Notes under the pieces: generated by a model
Told to the model about the DNA's origin: nothing
The model's database searches: none
Seen by the model: the letters and a program-made list of their open reading frames with translations, nothing else
Made by a program: the position numbers and the translations under genes
Assembly (NCBI GenBank): GCA_035532215.1
Contig: DATKRK010000188.1
Span: 1-11,921 of the forward strand
Length of the DNA: 11,921 nucleotides
From: JAICIG01 sp035532215
Lineage (GTDB): Bacteria > Planctomycetota > Planctomycetia > Pirellulales > JAICIG01
Reading direction: 5' to 3'
Shown: positions 1 through 7,139 of the stretch, piece by piece
Position numbering within the stretch: the stretch's first letter is position 1
Layout of the letters: each line of letters starts with the position of its first letter

Positions 1-231
1 CGACGCAATCGAATCAACCCGCGCGTCATCAAACAAAAAGTCTCGAAGTGGCCAAAAAAACGGCCCCAGCATCGCGGCCCCCGTCCGCCGACGAAAACCT
101 TTATGCAGTCCGTCGTTTTGACTAATTGAACGGTATTGGAGTTAGCCTGGGTACAGGAATAGATCATAACCCATTATCAAAAAATGACTTGTGATCGAAA
201 CTGCGAAGGCGACGAGTCCAGTTCCGCGGCC
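1..231. other. Non-coding stretch downstream of carB
   Basis: I see no supportable gene on either strand here. It lies 3' of carB, which is read leftward. The only structure is a weak terminator-like arrangement around 54-79, listed separately. The composition is less GC-rich than the genes (for example the AT-rich run around 120-190), as expected for intergenic DNA. Confidence 0.5.
54..79 (-). terminator. Weak candidate terminator of carB
   Basis: Read on the minus strand, a GGCC/GGCC stem (79-76 with 65-62, 10-nt loop) is followed by G and a run of seven T (60-54). The stem is only 4 bp and lies about 150 bp past the carB stop. It is therefore a marginal candidate for an intrinsic terminator, kept only because the T-run is directly adjacent and nothing better is visible. 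Confidence 0.22.
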
Positions 232-3200
232 CTAGCGTTCGCTGCCGGCGGCTTGCTGGTCGGCGGGCGGCCGGCCGGCGACGGCTGAGGAAGACAGCCG
301 GTCTTGCAGCGCTTGCACGGTCATCTCTTCCTCGCGCAAAGCGGTCATGGCCACCAGCGCTGCGTCCGCAGCCGGAATGGTAGTGATGCAAGGCACGCCG
401 TGCGAGACGGCCGCCGCGCGAATCCGGCCCTCATCGGTGCGGGCGCCTTTGCCGCTGGGCGTGTTGATGATCAATTGCACCTGGCCGTCGATCAGGTGGT
501 CGAGCAAGTTGGGGTGCCCCTCCTGCAGCTTCTTGACCGTTTTGACGGCGATTCCCGCGTCTTGCAGCAAGCGGGCGGTGCCTTCGGTGGCCACCAGTTG
601 AAAGCCGAGGGACGTCAAGCGGCGCCCCAACTCGACGGCGCGGTGCTTGGTGCGCGCCGCCAGACTGATGAAGACGTTGCCGCTTTTGGGCAACACCACG
701 CCGGCTGCCAGTTGGCTTTTGGCGAAGGCGATCGAAAAGCGTTCGCTCGTGCCCATCACTTCGCCCGTCGAACGCATCTCGGGGCCCAGGACAATGTCGA
801 CGCCCGCAAACTTGACGAACGGAAACACGCTCTCCTTGACCGAGACGTGCGAAGGGATCGGAGCGCTTTGCCAGCCTTGCTCGTCGAGCGATACGCCCGC
901 CATGATCTTGGCCGCGATCTTCGCCAGCGGCATGCCGATGGCCTTCGACACGAACGGCGCCGTGCGGCTCGCCCGAGGGTTGACCTCCAGCACGTAGAGA
1001 TTGGGCCGCCCGTCCTCCTGCTTGACGGCGAACTGGATGTTCATCAAGCCTTTGACTTGCAGTTGACGCGCCAGCCGCTCGGTCGCCTCGCGGATTTCGG
1101 CGACCACTGGACCCGGCAAGCTGTAGGGCGGAATGGCACAGGCCGAATCGCCCGAGTGGACGCCGGCTTCTTCGATATGCTCCATGACGCCCGCCACGAT
1201 CGTCCGCTGGCCGTCGCTGATTGCGTCGACGTCGACTTCGATGGCGTCCTCCAAGAAACGGTCGATCAACACCGGCTTGCCCTGCGCCGCCAGAAACGCC
1301 TCGGCCATGAAGCGTTCGAGCTGCGATTGGTCGTAGCAGATTTCCATCGCTCGGCCGCCGAGCACGAAGCTGGGCCGGACCAGGGCCGGAAAGCCGATCT
1401 TGGCCGCTTGCGCACGGGCTTGCTCCGGCGTCCGCGCGATGCCGTTGGCCGGTTGCCGCAAGCCGAGCCGGCCGAGCAACTCAGCGAACTTTTCGCGGTC
1501 TTCAGCGTCTTCGATCGTGTCGACGCTGGTGCCGATGATTGGCACGCCCGCCGAGGCCAAGGCCCGGGCCAGGTTCAATGGCGTCTGCCCGCCGAACTGC
1601 ACGATCACGCCATCGGGCTGGACCCGGTCGCAGATATTGAGCACGTCTTCGGTCGTCAGCGGCTCGAAGAACAGCAAATCGCTGGTGTCGTAGTCGGTGC
1701 TGACCGTTTCGGGGTTCGAGTTGACCATCACCGACTCGATGCCCAACTCGCGCAGGGCGAAGCTGGCGTGACAGCAGCAATAATCGAACTCGATGCCCTG
1801 GCCGATGCGGTTCGGCCCGCCGCCCAGGATCATGATCCGCCGGCCGCCCTTCGGCTTCGCTGGCGTCTCGTCTTCATCCTCGTAAGTCGAATAGTAATAG
1901 GGCGTGTAGGCTTCGAACTCGGCCGCGCAGGTATCGACCGACTTGAACGTGGCCTTGATGCCGCGGCGTTTGCGCTCGCTGCGGACCTCCATTTCGTTGG
2001 TGTTCCAAATCGTCGCCAATTGCCGGTCGGAAAAGCCGAATTGCTTGGCCTTTTTGAGCAGCGCGTCGTCGATCGCCGACAGCCCGTCGTGCCGGCGCAG
2101 TTCGTCTTCGAGTTCGATGATCTCCTGCAAGTTGTCGAGGAACCAGGGATCGATCGCCGTCAGTTCGAAGATCTCGTCGCGCGTCATGCCGTCCTTGAAG
2201 GCGTAGCGCAGATACCAAACCCGGTCGGCGTTCGGCGTAGCGAGCTTGGCGCGAATCTCGTCGCGCGTCGGCCGCTCGGGCGCGTACCACAGGTCTTTGC
2301 TGTCGCAGCCGAAACCGAAGGCGCCGACTTCCAATCCGCGGAGCGCCTTCTGGAACGACTCCTTGAACGTGCGGCCGATGGCCATCGTCTCGCCCACGCT
2401 CTTCATCTGCGTGGTCAATTGCGGATCGGCCTCGGGGAACTTCTCGAAGGCGAACCGCGGCGCCTTGGTGACGACATAGTCGATCGTCGGCTCGAAACAG
2501 GCTTTCGTCTCGCGGGTGATGTCGTTGGCCAGCTCGTGCAGCCGATAGCCGACCGCCAGCTTGGCGGCGATCTTGGCGATCGGAAAGCCGGTGGCCTTCG
2601 AGGCCAAGGCGCTCGAGCGGCTGACGCGAGGATTCATCTCGATCACGATCATCCGCCCGTCGCGCGGATTGATGGCGAACTGGATGTTCGAGCCGCCCGT
2701 CTCGACGCCGATCTCGCGGATCACGGCCAGCGAGGCGTCGCGCATCCGCTGGTATTCCTTGTCCGTCAAGGTTTGCGCGGGGGCGACGGTGATCGAATCG
2801 CCGGTATGGACTCCCATCGGGTCGAAGTTTTCGATGGAGCAAATGATCACGACGTTGTCGTCGACGTCGCGCATGACCTCCATCTCGTATTCTTTCCAGC
2901 CCAGGATCGACTCCTCGATCAGCACCTCGCTGACCGGAGACGAGTCGAGTCCCCACTGCACCTTATGGTCGAACTCTTCGCGGTTGTAGGCGATGCCCGA
3001 TCCGCTGCCGCCGAGCGTGAAGCTGGGCCGCACCACGCAGGGCAGCCCCAGTTCTTGTACGGCCTGCCGGGCTTCTTGCAGCGTGTGGACGGTGCGCCCG
3101 CGGCAGACCTCCAGGCCGATTTTTTCCATCGCCTGCTTGAATTGCTCGCGCTCTTCGGCTTTGGCGATCACCTCGGGGCGGGCGCCGATCATCTCGACGC

Positions 3201-3534
3201 CGTACTTTTCCAGTACGCCCTGCCGCCACAGCTCCATGCCCAGGTTCAGCCCCGTCTGCCCCCCCAAGGTTGGCAAGATCGCATCGGGCCGCTCGACCTC
3301 GATCACCTTGGCGATCATTTCCCAGGTGAGCGGCTCGATATAGGTACGGTCGGCCATGTCCGGGTCGGTCATGATCGTGGCTGGGTTCGAGTTGATCAGC
3401 ACGACCTCGTAGCCCTCTTCGCGGAGGGCCTTGCAGGCCTGTACGCCTGAATAGTCGAACTCGCAAGCCTGGCCGATAATGATCGGTCCGGAGCCAATGA
3501 GCAGAATCTTATGAATATCGTCGCGTCGCGGCAC
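232..3534 (-). CDS. carB: Carbamoyl-phosphate synthase large subunit (CarB)
   Basis: This enzyme makes carbamoyl phosphate from bicarbonate, 2 ATP and ammonia supplied by the small subunit CarA, feeding pyrimidine and arginine synthesis in the cytoplasm. The 1100-residue protein has the full family layout. The first ATP-grasp half covers about 1-405 (GSGPIIIGQACEFDYSG near 14-30, RPSFTLGGSGSG at 169-180, EMNPRVSRSS at 299-308). A helical oligomerisation domain follows (about 410-555). The second ATP-grasp half covers about 566-940 (GGGPNRIGQGIEFDY at 571-585, RPSFVLGGRAMEI at 720-732, EVNPRASRTA at 850-859). A C-terminal MGS-like regulatory domain spans about 952-1075. From memory of the E. 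coli enzyme, UMP-contact residues are largely kept (Ser957, Lys963, Thr983, Thr986, Lys1002, Asn1024), so UMP feedback is plausible. Length is close to the usual ~1070, with a short polar, Ala/Gln-rich tail extra. The start is GTG with a GGAGGA site 11 nt upstream, and the protein begins exactly where the family does. No carA is adjacent. The gene is transcribed divergently from the membrane-protein pair. Confidence 0.98.
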   Translation of the reverse strand: MPRRDDIHKILLIGSGPIIIGQACEFDYSGVQACKALREEGYEVVLINSNPATIMTDPDMADRTYIEPLTWEMIAKVIEVERPDAILPTLGGQTGLNLGMELWRQGVLEKYGVEMIGARPEVIAKAEEREQFKQAMEKIGLEVCRGRTVHTLQEARQAVQELGLPCVVRPSFTLGGSGSGIAYNREEFDHKVQWGLDSSPVSEVLIEESILGWKEYEMEVMRDVDDNVVIICSIENFDPMGVHTGDSITVAPAQTLTDKEYQRMRDASLAVIREIGVETGGSNIQFAINPRDGRMIVIEMNPRVSRSSALASKATGFPIAKIAAKLAVGYRLHELANDITRETKACFEPTIDYVVTKAPRFAFEKFPEADPQLTTQMKSVGETMAIGRTFKESFQKALRGLEVGAFGFGCDSKDLWYAPERPTRDEIRAKLATPNADRVWYLRYAFKDGMTRDEIFELTAIDPWFLDNLQEIIELEDELRRHDGLSAIDDALLKKAKQFGFSDRQLATIWNTNEMEVRSERKRRGIKATFKSVDTCAAEFEAYTPYYYSTYEDEDETPAKPKGGRRIMILGGGPNRIGQGIEFDYCCCHASFALRELGIESVMVNSNPETVSTDYDTSDLLFFEPLTTEDVLNICDRVQPDGVIVQFGGQTPLNLARALASAGVPIIGTSVDTIEDAEDREKFAELLGRLGLRQPANGIARTPEQARAQAAKIGFPALVRPSFVLGGRAMEICYDQSQLERFMAEAFLAAQGKPVLIDRFLEDAIEVDVDAISDGQRTIVAGVMEHIEEAGVHSGDSACAIPPYSLPGPVVAEIREATERLARQLQVKGLMNIQFAVKQEDGRPNLYVLEVNPRASRTAPFVSKAIGMPLAKIAAKIMAGVSLDEQGWQSAPIPSHVSVKESVFPFVKFAGVDIVLGPEMRSTGEVMGTSERFSIAFAKSQLAAGVVLPKSGNVFISLAARTKHRAVELGRRLTSLGFQLVATEGTARLLQDAGIAVKTVKKLQEGHPNLLDHLIDGQVQLIINTPSGKGARTDEGRIRAAAVSHGVPCITTIPAADAALVAMTALREEEMTVQALQDRLSSSAVAGRPPADQQAAGSER

Positions 3535-3687
3535 GGCGGTGAGGTTCCTCCGAAAGTGCGGCTCCCCGAAGCCTCGCTCGACAGCGGGGCCTTGGGCAAG
3601 GCGTAAAATCCCTCAAGATTACCACGGCGCCCCGCCGCTCTCAAGCGGCCTGCTGCAAAGCAAGCGGCCGCGAGATATGTTGGCCTT
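3535..3687. promoter_or_regulatory. Divergent intergenic region carB / membrane-protein pair
   Basis: This 153-bp spacer must hold the promoters of carB (leftward) and probably of the plus-strand pair (rightward). A small hairpin (GCCGC, loop TCTCAA, GCGGC) lies at 3634-3649. A possible leftward sigma-70-like pair is TTGAGA (3639-3644, minus strand) and TAATCT (3616-3621), 17 bp apart. The second box is poor and planctomycete promoters are badly defined, so I do not call exact boxes. A CGGCCG-rich palindrome near 3662-3671 is a GC-rich coincidence as far as I can tell. Confidence 0.4.
3546..3551 (-). promoter_or_regulatory. Shine-Dalgarno site of carB
   Basis: On the minus strand the bases read GGAGGA, 11 nt before the GTG at 3534. 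It is the clearest ribosome binding site of the genes starting in this window and supports the GTG start. No other in-frame initiation codon fits the conserved N-terminus as well. Confidence 0.75.
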
Positions 3688-5217
3688 ATGGTCCGAAAAG
3701 CGGTTTCGTCGAAACAAGTTCGCGCCGAGGCGATCGCCGGGTACGCCGTCTGGGCGGTCGCCGCGGCGGTCGCGCTGGTCAGCGCCCGCGATTATGCCGG
3801 CGGGTGGAACGACGGCAGCCGGCTAGCGACCGTCGAATGCCTGGTCGATTACCATACGTTGGCGATCGACAAGTCGATCTTCGTCGACGTGCCGCGAATC
3901 GGCTTCGATCCCAATCGGCCGTTTCCCTACCCGCTCGACGATCCCAACTCTTTTGCCGGAACCAAGGACAAGGTGCTCGTCGGGGGGCGTTACTACTCGC
4001 ACAAGCCGCCAATACCCTCGGTGTTGCTGGCCGCCGAATATTTCCTCTGGCAGAAAATCACGGGCCTCACGGCGCGGGATCGCTGCGACGAATTCTGCTA
4101 TTGGATGACGCTCGGCTCGGCGGGCGTCGGCTACGTGGCAGCCGTGGTCTCGCCATTCTATCTTGCCGGGCTGCTGGGGCTGCCGCTGGTGCGGCGTTTG
4201 GAACTGGCCGCCAGCCTGGCTTTCGCGACGGTCGCCGTGGCTTACGTGCGGCACGTCAACGACCACATCATACTGTTGGGCGTGGCGTCGGGCTTGACGC
4301 TTGTGCTTGCGCGGTTGGCTCAAGCGTTCTCGTCGAAAGGCGATGAAAGCGGCGGCGGGAATTCCTCGCTGCGCGCTCTTTGGCCCCGGCTGGCTCTGAC
4401 TGGATGCCTGGCGGGGCTGGCATACACGATCGACCAAGGCGCCGGACCGCCGCTGGCGCTGGCCGCCGGGGCGGTTCTGGCTTACCGCTCGCGGCTCAAC
4501 GTGAAGGCGCTGACGATCTTCGCCATGGCGGCCATTCCTTGGGTTGCGGCGCATCATGCGATCAACTACAGCATTGGCGGCACGTTCGCGCCGATCGGCT
4601 CGGTTCCGGAATATTTCGCTTGGCCGGGTTCGCCCTTCGATCGGCAGAACATGACCGGCGTGTGGAATCACCCAACGCCGCGAGATTTTCTCTTTTATGC
4701 CCTCCGGCTGCTGTTCGCCCCTGGGTGGGGGTTTTTGGTGCACAACCTGCCGCTGCTTTTGACGTTGCCGGGCGTGTTTGCAATTAAGCGTCGGCGAGTG
4801 GCCGAATGGCCGGAGGCGGCGGCGCTGGCGGGCTGGTGCCTGGCGAGCGGGCTGTTGTATGCGGCCCTGTCGGTGAACCATTCCGGCACCTGTCTTTCAG
4901 TGCGCTGGTTCGTGCCGCTATTGGCCGGCGGATATTTTTTGCTCTCCGTGCTCCTGCGCGATGAACCGCGTTATCATTTAGGTTTCCTGGCGCTCACTGG
5001 GCTGGGTTGCGTGCTTGGGGCAATGATGTGGGCGGCAGGACCGTGGCTGGAGCCAGACTCTCCGAATTTCCGAAATGTGCAGGCGGCCGGCGCGGCGTGC
5101 TGGATCGCCTGGCTGATTTGGGCCGCTTGGCCGCGACGCTCCACCGGCGTCGGCGGAGCCTGGACAGTCACGACCAAGAACCAGGGGAACAAAGAAAACG
5201 TGAACAACGCTTCATGA
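3688..5217 (+). CDS. Polytopic membrane protein, GT-C glycosyltransferase-like (copy 1)
   Basis: This 509-residue protein has roughly 10-12 hydrophobic segments (first at about 14-32, last at about 467-481). After the first segment comes a long polar loop with an acidic motif, WNDGSRLATVECLVD at 40-54, then GTKDK (91-95) and GRYYSHKPPIP (100-110). One transmembrane helix followed by a large extracytoplasmic loop with acidic residues and a Y-S-x-K-x-P motif is the pattern of GT-C-fold glycosyltransferases that use lipid-linked sugars. The later loop EYFAWPGSPFD..QNMTG (308-324) and the RWFVPLLAGG segment (406-415) are shared with the next gene. The family assignment is inference; the substrate is unknown. 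The start is the ATG at 3688, with no clear Shine-Dalgarno site. The C-terminal tail after about 482 is polar and not conserved in the paralog. Its stop overlaps the start of copy 2 by 4 bp, so the two are translationally coupled. Other possibility: an uncharacterised planctomycete membrane family with no transferase activity. Confidence 0.85.
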   Translation: MVRKAVSSKQVRAEAIAGYAVWAVAAAVALVSARDYAGGWNDGSRLATVECLVDYHTLAIDKSIFVDVPRIGFDPNRPFPYPLDDPNSFAGTKDKVLVGGRYYSHKPPIPSVLLAAEYFLWQKITGLTARDRCDEFCYWMTLGSAGVGYVAAVVSPFYLAGLLGLPLVRRLELAASLAFATVAVAYVRHVNDHIILLGVASGLTLVLARLAQAFSSKGDESGGGNSSLRALWPRLALTGCLAGLAYTIDQGAGPPLALAAGAVLAYRSRLNVKALTIFAMAAIPWVAAHHAINYSIGGTFAPIGSVPEYFAWPGSPFDRQNMTGVWNHPTPRDFLFYALRLLFAPGWGFLVHNLPLLLTLPGVFAIKRRRVAEWPEAAALAGWCLASGLLYAALSVNHSGTCLSVRWFVPLLAGGYFLLSVLLRDEPRYHLGFLALTGLGCVLGAMMWAAGPWLEPDSPNFRNVQAAGAACWIAWLIWAAWPRRSTGVGGAWTVTTKNQGNKENVNNAS

Positions 5218-6722
5218 CCGACACCGATCCGTCCACGGCCGAGCATCCAACTTCCGCTGAGACCAACCACTCGACCTTTGCCGCTGAGACCAGCGGCCCG
5301 ACCTCAGCGACATCCCATCCTATCGCCAGCCTGGCGATCCTCTTGGCGGCGGCGATCGTCGCCATTGCCAGCGCGCGAGATTACGCGGGCGGCTGGAACG
5401 ACGGCAGCCGGTTGGCCACGGTGGAATGCCTGGTCGACCGTCACACGCTGGCGATCGACGAATCGGTGTTCGTGAAGCCGCCCCCGCCCGAGTCAGTTGA
5501 GCCGAATCCGTACCCCGACGACCAACCTCAGTTGCAGCGAGAAGGAACCAAAGACAAGCTGTTCATCAATGGGCGGTATTACTCCGACAAATCGCCGTTG
5601 CCGGCGTTGACGATGGCCGGGATCTACAGAGCCCTGCAATGGGCGACCGAGATCGTCGCGCGGCGTGATCCGCATCGATTCTGTTACTGGATGACGCTCA
5701 GCACGTCGGGTCTGGCCTATGTCGCCGCCGTATGGTGCATCTATCAGCTCGGCGGCATACTGCGGCTCGCCTTGCGGCCGCGGCTGCTGTTGACCGCCAG
5801 CTTCGCTTTGACCACGGTCGCGCCGGCCTACGCCCGGCACGTCAACAGTCACATTTTGCTGTTGGCCGTCGCAGCAGGGCTTGTGCTGTCGCTGGCCCGG
5901 TTGGTCGAGGAGCAACAAGCGGGCAGCACGCCTTGGCAGCGCGTGCTAGAGATCGGCTTGCTCGCCGGGCTCGGCTATACGCTCGACTTGGGCGTCGGTC
6001 CGGTGCTTGTCGCGTGCTCGATGGCGATCATCGCCTATCGCACGCGCCGGTTGACGGCCGTGTTGGCGTTCGCCCTGGCCGCGGCGCCTTGGATCGCGGC
6101 GCATCACGCGCTCAACTATTACGTCGGCGGCACGTGGCAGCCGGCCAACATGGTCACTGAATACATGCAGTGGCCCGGGTCGCCGTTTGATCAGCAGAAC
6201 ATGACCGGCGCCTTCAAGGAAAAATCGCTGGGCAAGTTCCTGCTTTATCCCGTGGCGATGCTGTTCGGCAAACACGGTTTTTTCAATCACAATCTGCCGC
6301 TTTTGTTGTCGCTGGCCGGGCTTGTCATCCTGCTCCGCCGACGTCGCCCTGAGACGCCTGAATTAATATTTTCGACCTGCTTTTTTTCCGGCGCGTGGTT
6401 GCTCTATGCTGTAACTTCGAACAATTACTCCGGCGCCTGCTGCTCGATCCGTTGGTTCGTGCCGCTGTTGGCGCCGGGCTGGTACGTACTGGCTGTCTTG
6501 TTGCGAGATCGGCCCGAGCAAGTCGTCGATTTGAGCATCTTAAGCGCGTTGGGCGTGGTTTTGGGGGTTGTGATGTGGCGCCGCGGTCCGTGGGAAGGCA
6601 GTCTGCCGCCGGGTTACTGGCAGCTCAATGCCGCAGCGCTGGTCGCTTGGGCCGTCTGGGCCGTGCTGCGATTGCGGCCGCGGCCGAAGAGTCCGGGCGC
6701 CGAACCGGCCGAGCCGGGCTGA
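5214..6722 (+). CDS. Polytopic membrane protein, GT-C glycosyltransferase-like (copy 2)
   Basis: This 502-residue paralog of the preceding gene shares a 20-residue identical block around GGWNDGSRLATVECLVD (59-75). It also shares GTKDK (111-115), GRYYSDKSPLP (120-130), CYWMTL, ARHVN, AAHHALNY, EYMQWPGSPFDQQNMTG, HNLPLLL and RWFVPLLA. The same membrane plan is present. The start chosen is the ATG at 5214, which forms an ATGA overlap with the stop of copy 1. The frame stays open further upstream, but that part lies inside copy 1. Before the first membrane segment (about 36-53) there is a polar Ser/Thr/Glu/Ala-rich extension of about 35 residues that is not alike in copy 1. A purine-rich AGGGGAA lies too far upstream (about 25 nt) to be a normal ribosome site, so initiation probably depends on coupling. 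Likely role: transfer of a sugar to an envelope glycan or lipid from the outer face of the membrane (inference). The pair may be a heterodimer or differ in acceptor. Confidence 0.85.
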   Translation: MTDTDPSTAEHPTSAETNHSTFAAETSGPTSATSHPIASLAILLAAAIVAIASARDYAGGWNDGSRLATVECLVDRHTLAIDESVFVKPPPPESVEPNPYPDDQPQLQREGTKDKLFINGRYYSDKSPLPALTMAGIYRALQWATEIVARRDPHRFCYWMTLSTSGLAYVAAVWCIYQLGGILRLALRPRLLLTASFALTTVAPAYARHVNSHILLLAVAAGLVLSLARLVEEQQAGSTPWQRVLEIGLLAGLGYTLDLGVGPVLVACSMAIIAYRTRRLTAVLAFALAAAPWIAAHHALNYYVGGTWQPANMVTEYMQWPGSPFDQQNMTGAFKEKSLGKFLLYPVAMLFGKHGFFNHNLPLLLSLAGLVILLRRRRPETPELIFSTCFFSGAWLLYAVTSNNYSGACCSIRWFVPLLAPGWYVLAVLLRDRPEQVVDLSILSALGVVLGVVMWRRGPWEGSLPPGYWQLNAAALVAWAVWAVLRLRPRPKSPGAEPAEPG

Positions 6723-7093
6723 ACGCGGCGCAAGAACGGAGCAAGATTTTGCTTGCGAACGGGCGAATTTCCGCGACGATAACAGGCAGCGTCCGAGGGG
6801 CGCCGGCCGGAGGCATTTCGGAATTGACCGGCCGAGGATGTCGAGCGAGGGAGTTCTTCCTCCGAAATGGCAGCGTGCAGTTGATCGATTCTTGCAATCG
6901 CGATCTTCCGACGCCTCTGACCAGCGCTGCACGAGCGCCCGCGCAGGCCGTGCGCCTGCGTCCTAATCCGCATTGCGCACGGACAACACTAACCCGACGC
7001 GCAAGCGAGGGAGTGTCACGGGGGCGGCTCGAAAGCCCTCGCTTGCGCGTCGGGTTAGTGTGCTTTTGCTGCAACCGATTGCCGCAGTGTTGC
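6723..7093. other. Gene-poor stretch upstream of the NHL gene
   Basis: No convincing gene was found in these 371 bases. The plus frame leading into the NHL gene is open across it, but it contains no ATG, its product is Arg/Ala-rich with no recognisable motif, and it reads back into the membrane-protein gene. A small hairpin GCAAG-ATTTTG-CTTGC (6741-6756) lies just past the stop of copy 2 but has no T-run. A 9-bp inverted repeat CATTTCGGA/TCCGAAATG (6814-6822 and 6861-6869) is probably chance. The right half holds the nested inverted-repeat element listed separately. Any promoter of the NHL-vWA pair should lie here. Confidence 0.5.
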
Positions 7094-7139
7094 TTGCGAT
7101 TCGCCTGGAGCCTTCGGTGCGCAATCCGGGCTAAGACCC
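6958..7139. repeat. Nested inverted-repeat element (REP/MITE-like)
   Basis: The inner part is a perfect 26-bp inverted repeat: 6986-7011 pairs with 7036-7061 around a 24-nt loop (7012-7035). Each arm contains ACCCGACGCGCAAGCGAGGG or its complement. Outside it sits an imperfect second pair: 6968-6983 against 7114-7129 match at 14 of 16 positions, weakening to about 20 of 26 if extended to 6958 and 7139. The whole could fold as a long stem with an asymmetric bulge (7062-7113). I recall arms of this sequence as frequent in planctomycete genomes, where translated copies give strings such as LTRRASEG and PSLARRV; I cannot check that here. No transposase and no target-site duplication is evident. 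The right part overlaps the predicted 5' end of the NHL gene. Confidence 0.7.

Noticed and set aside
304..3450. A 1048-codon open frame on the plus strand opposite carB
   Set aside because: It is fully antisense to an unmistakable carB, rich in Arg/Ala/His/Asp without any motif, and results from the codon bias of a GC-rich gene.
3616..3644. Sigma-70-like boxes TTGAGA and TAATCT, 17 bp apart, on the minus strand before carB
   Set aside because: Spacing and -35 look good but the -10 matches the consensus poorly, and promoter rules for this phylum are uncertain; mentioned only within the intergenic entry.
6741..6756. Hairpin GCAAG-ATTTTG-CTTGC after the second membrane-protein gene as a terminator
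   Set aside because: A 5-bp stem without a following T-run; too weak to call.
6395..7093. Upstream extension of the NHL frame back into the membrane-protein gene
   Set aside because: It would overlap copy 2 in another frame by over 300 bp, has an Arg/Ala-rich product without motifs, and would bury the signal sequence about 270 residues inside the protein.
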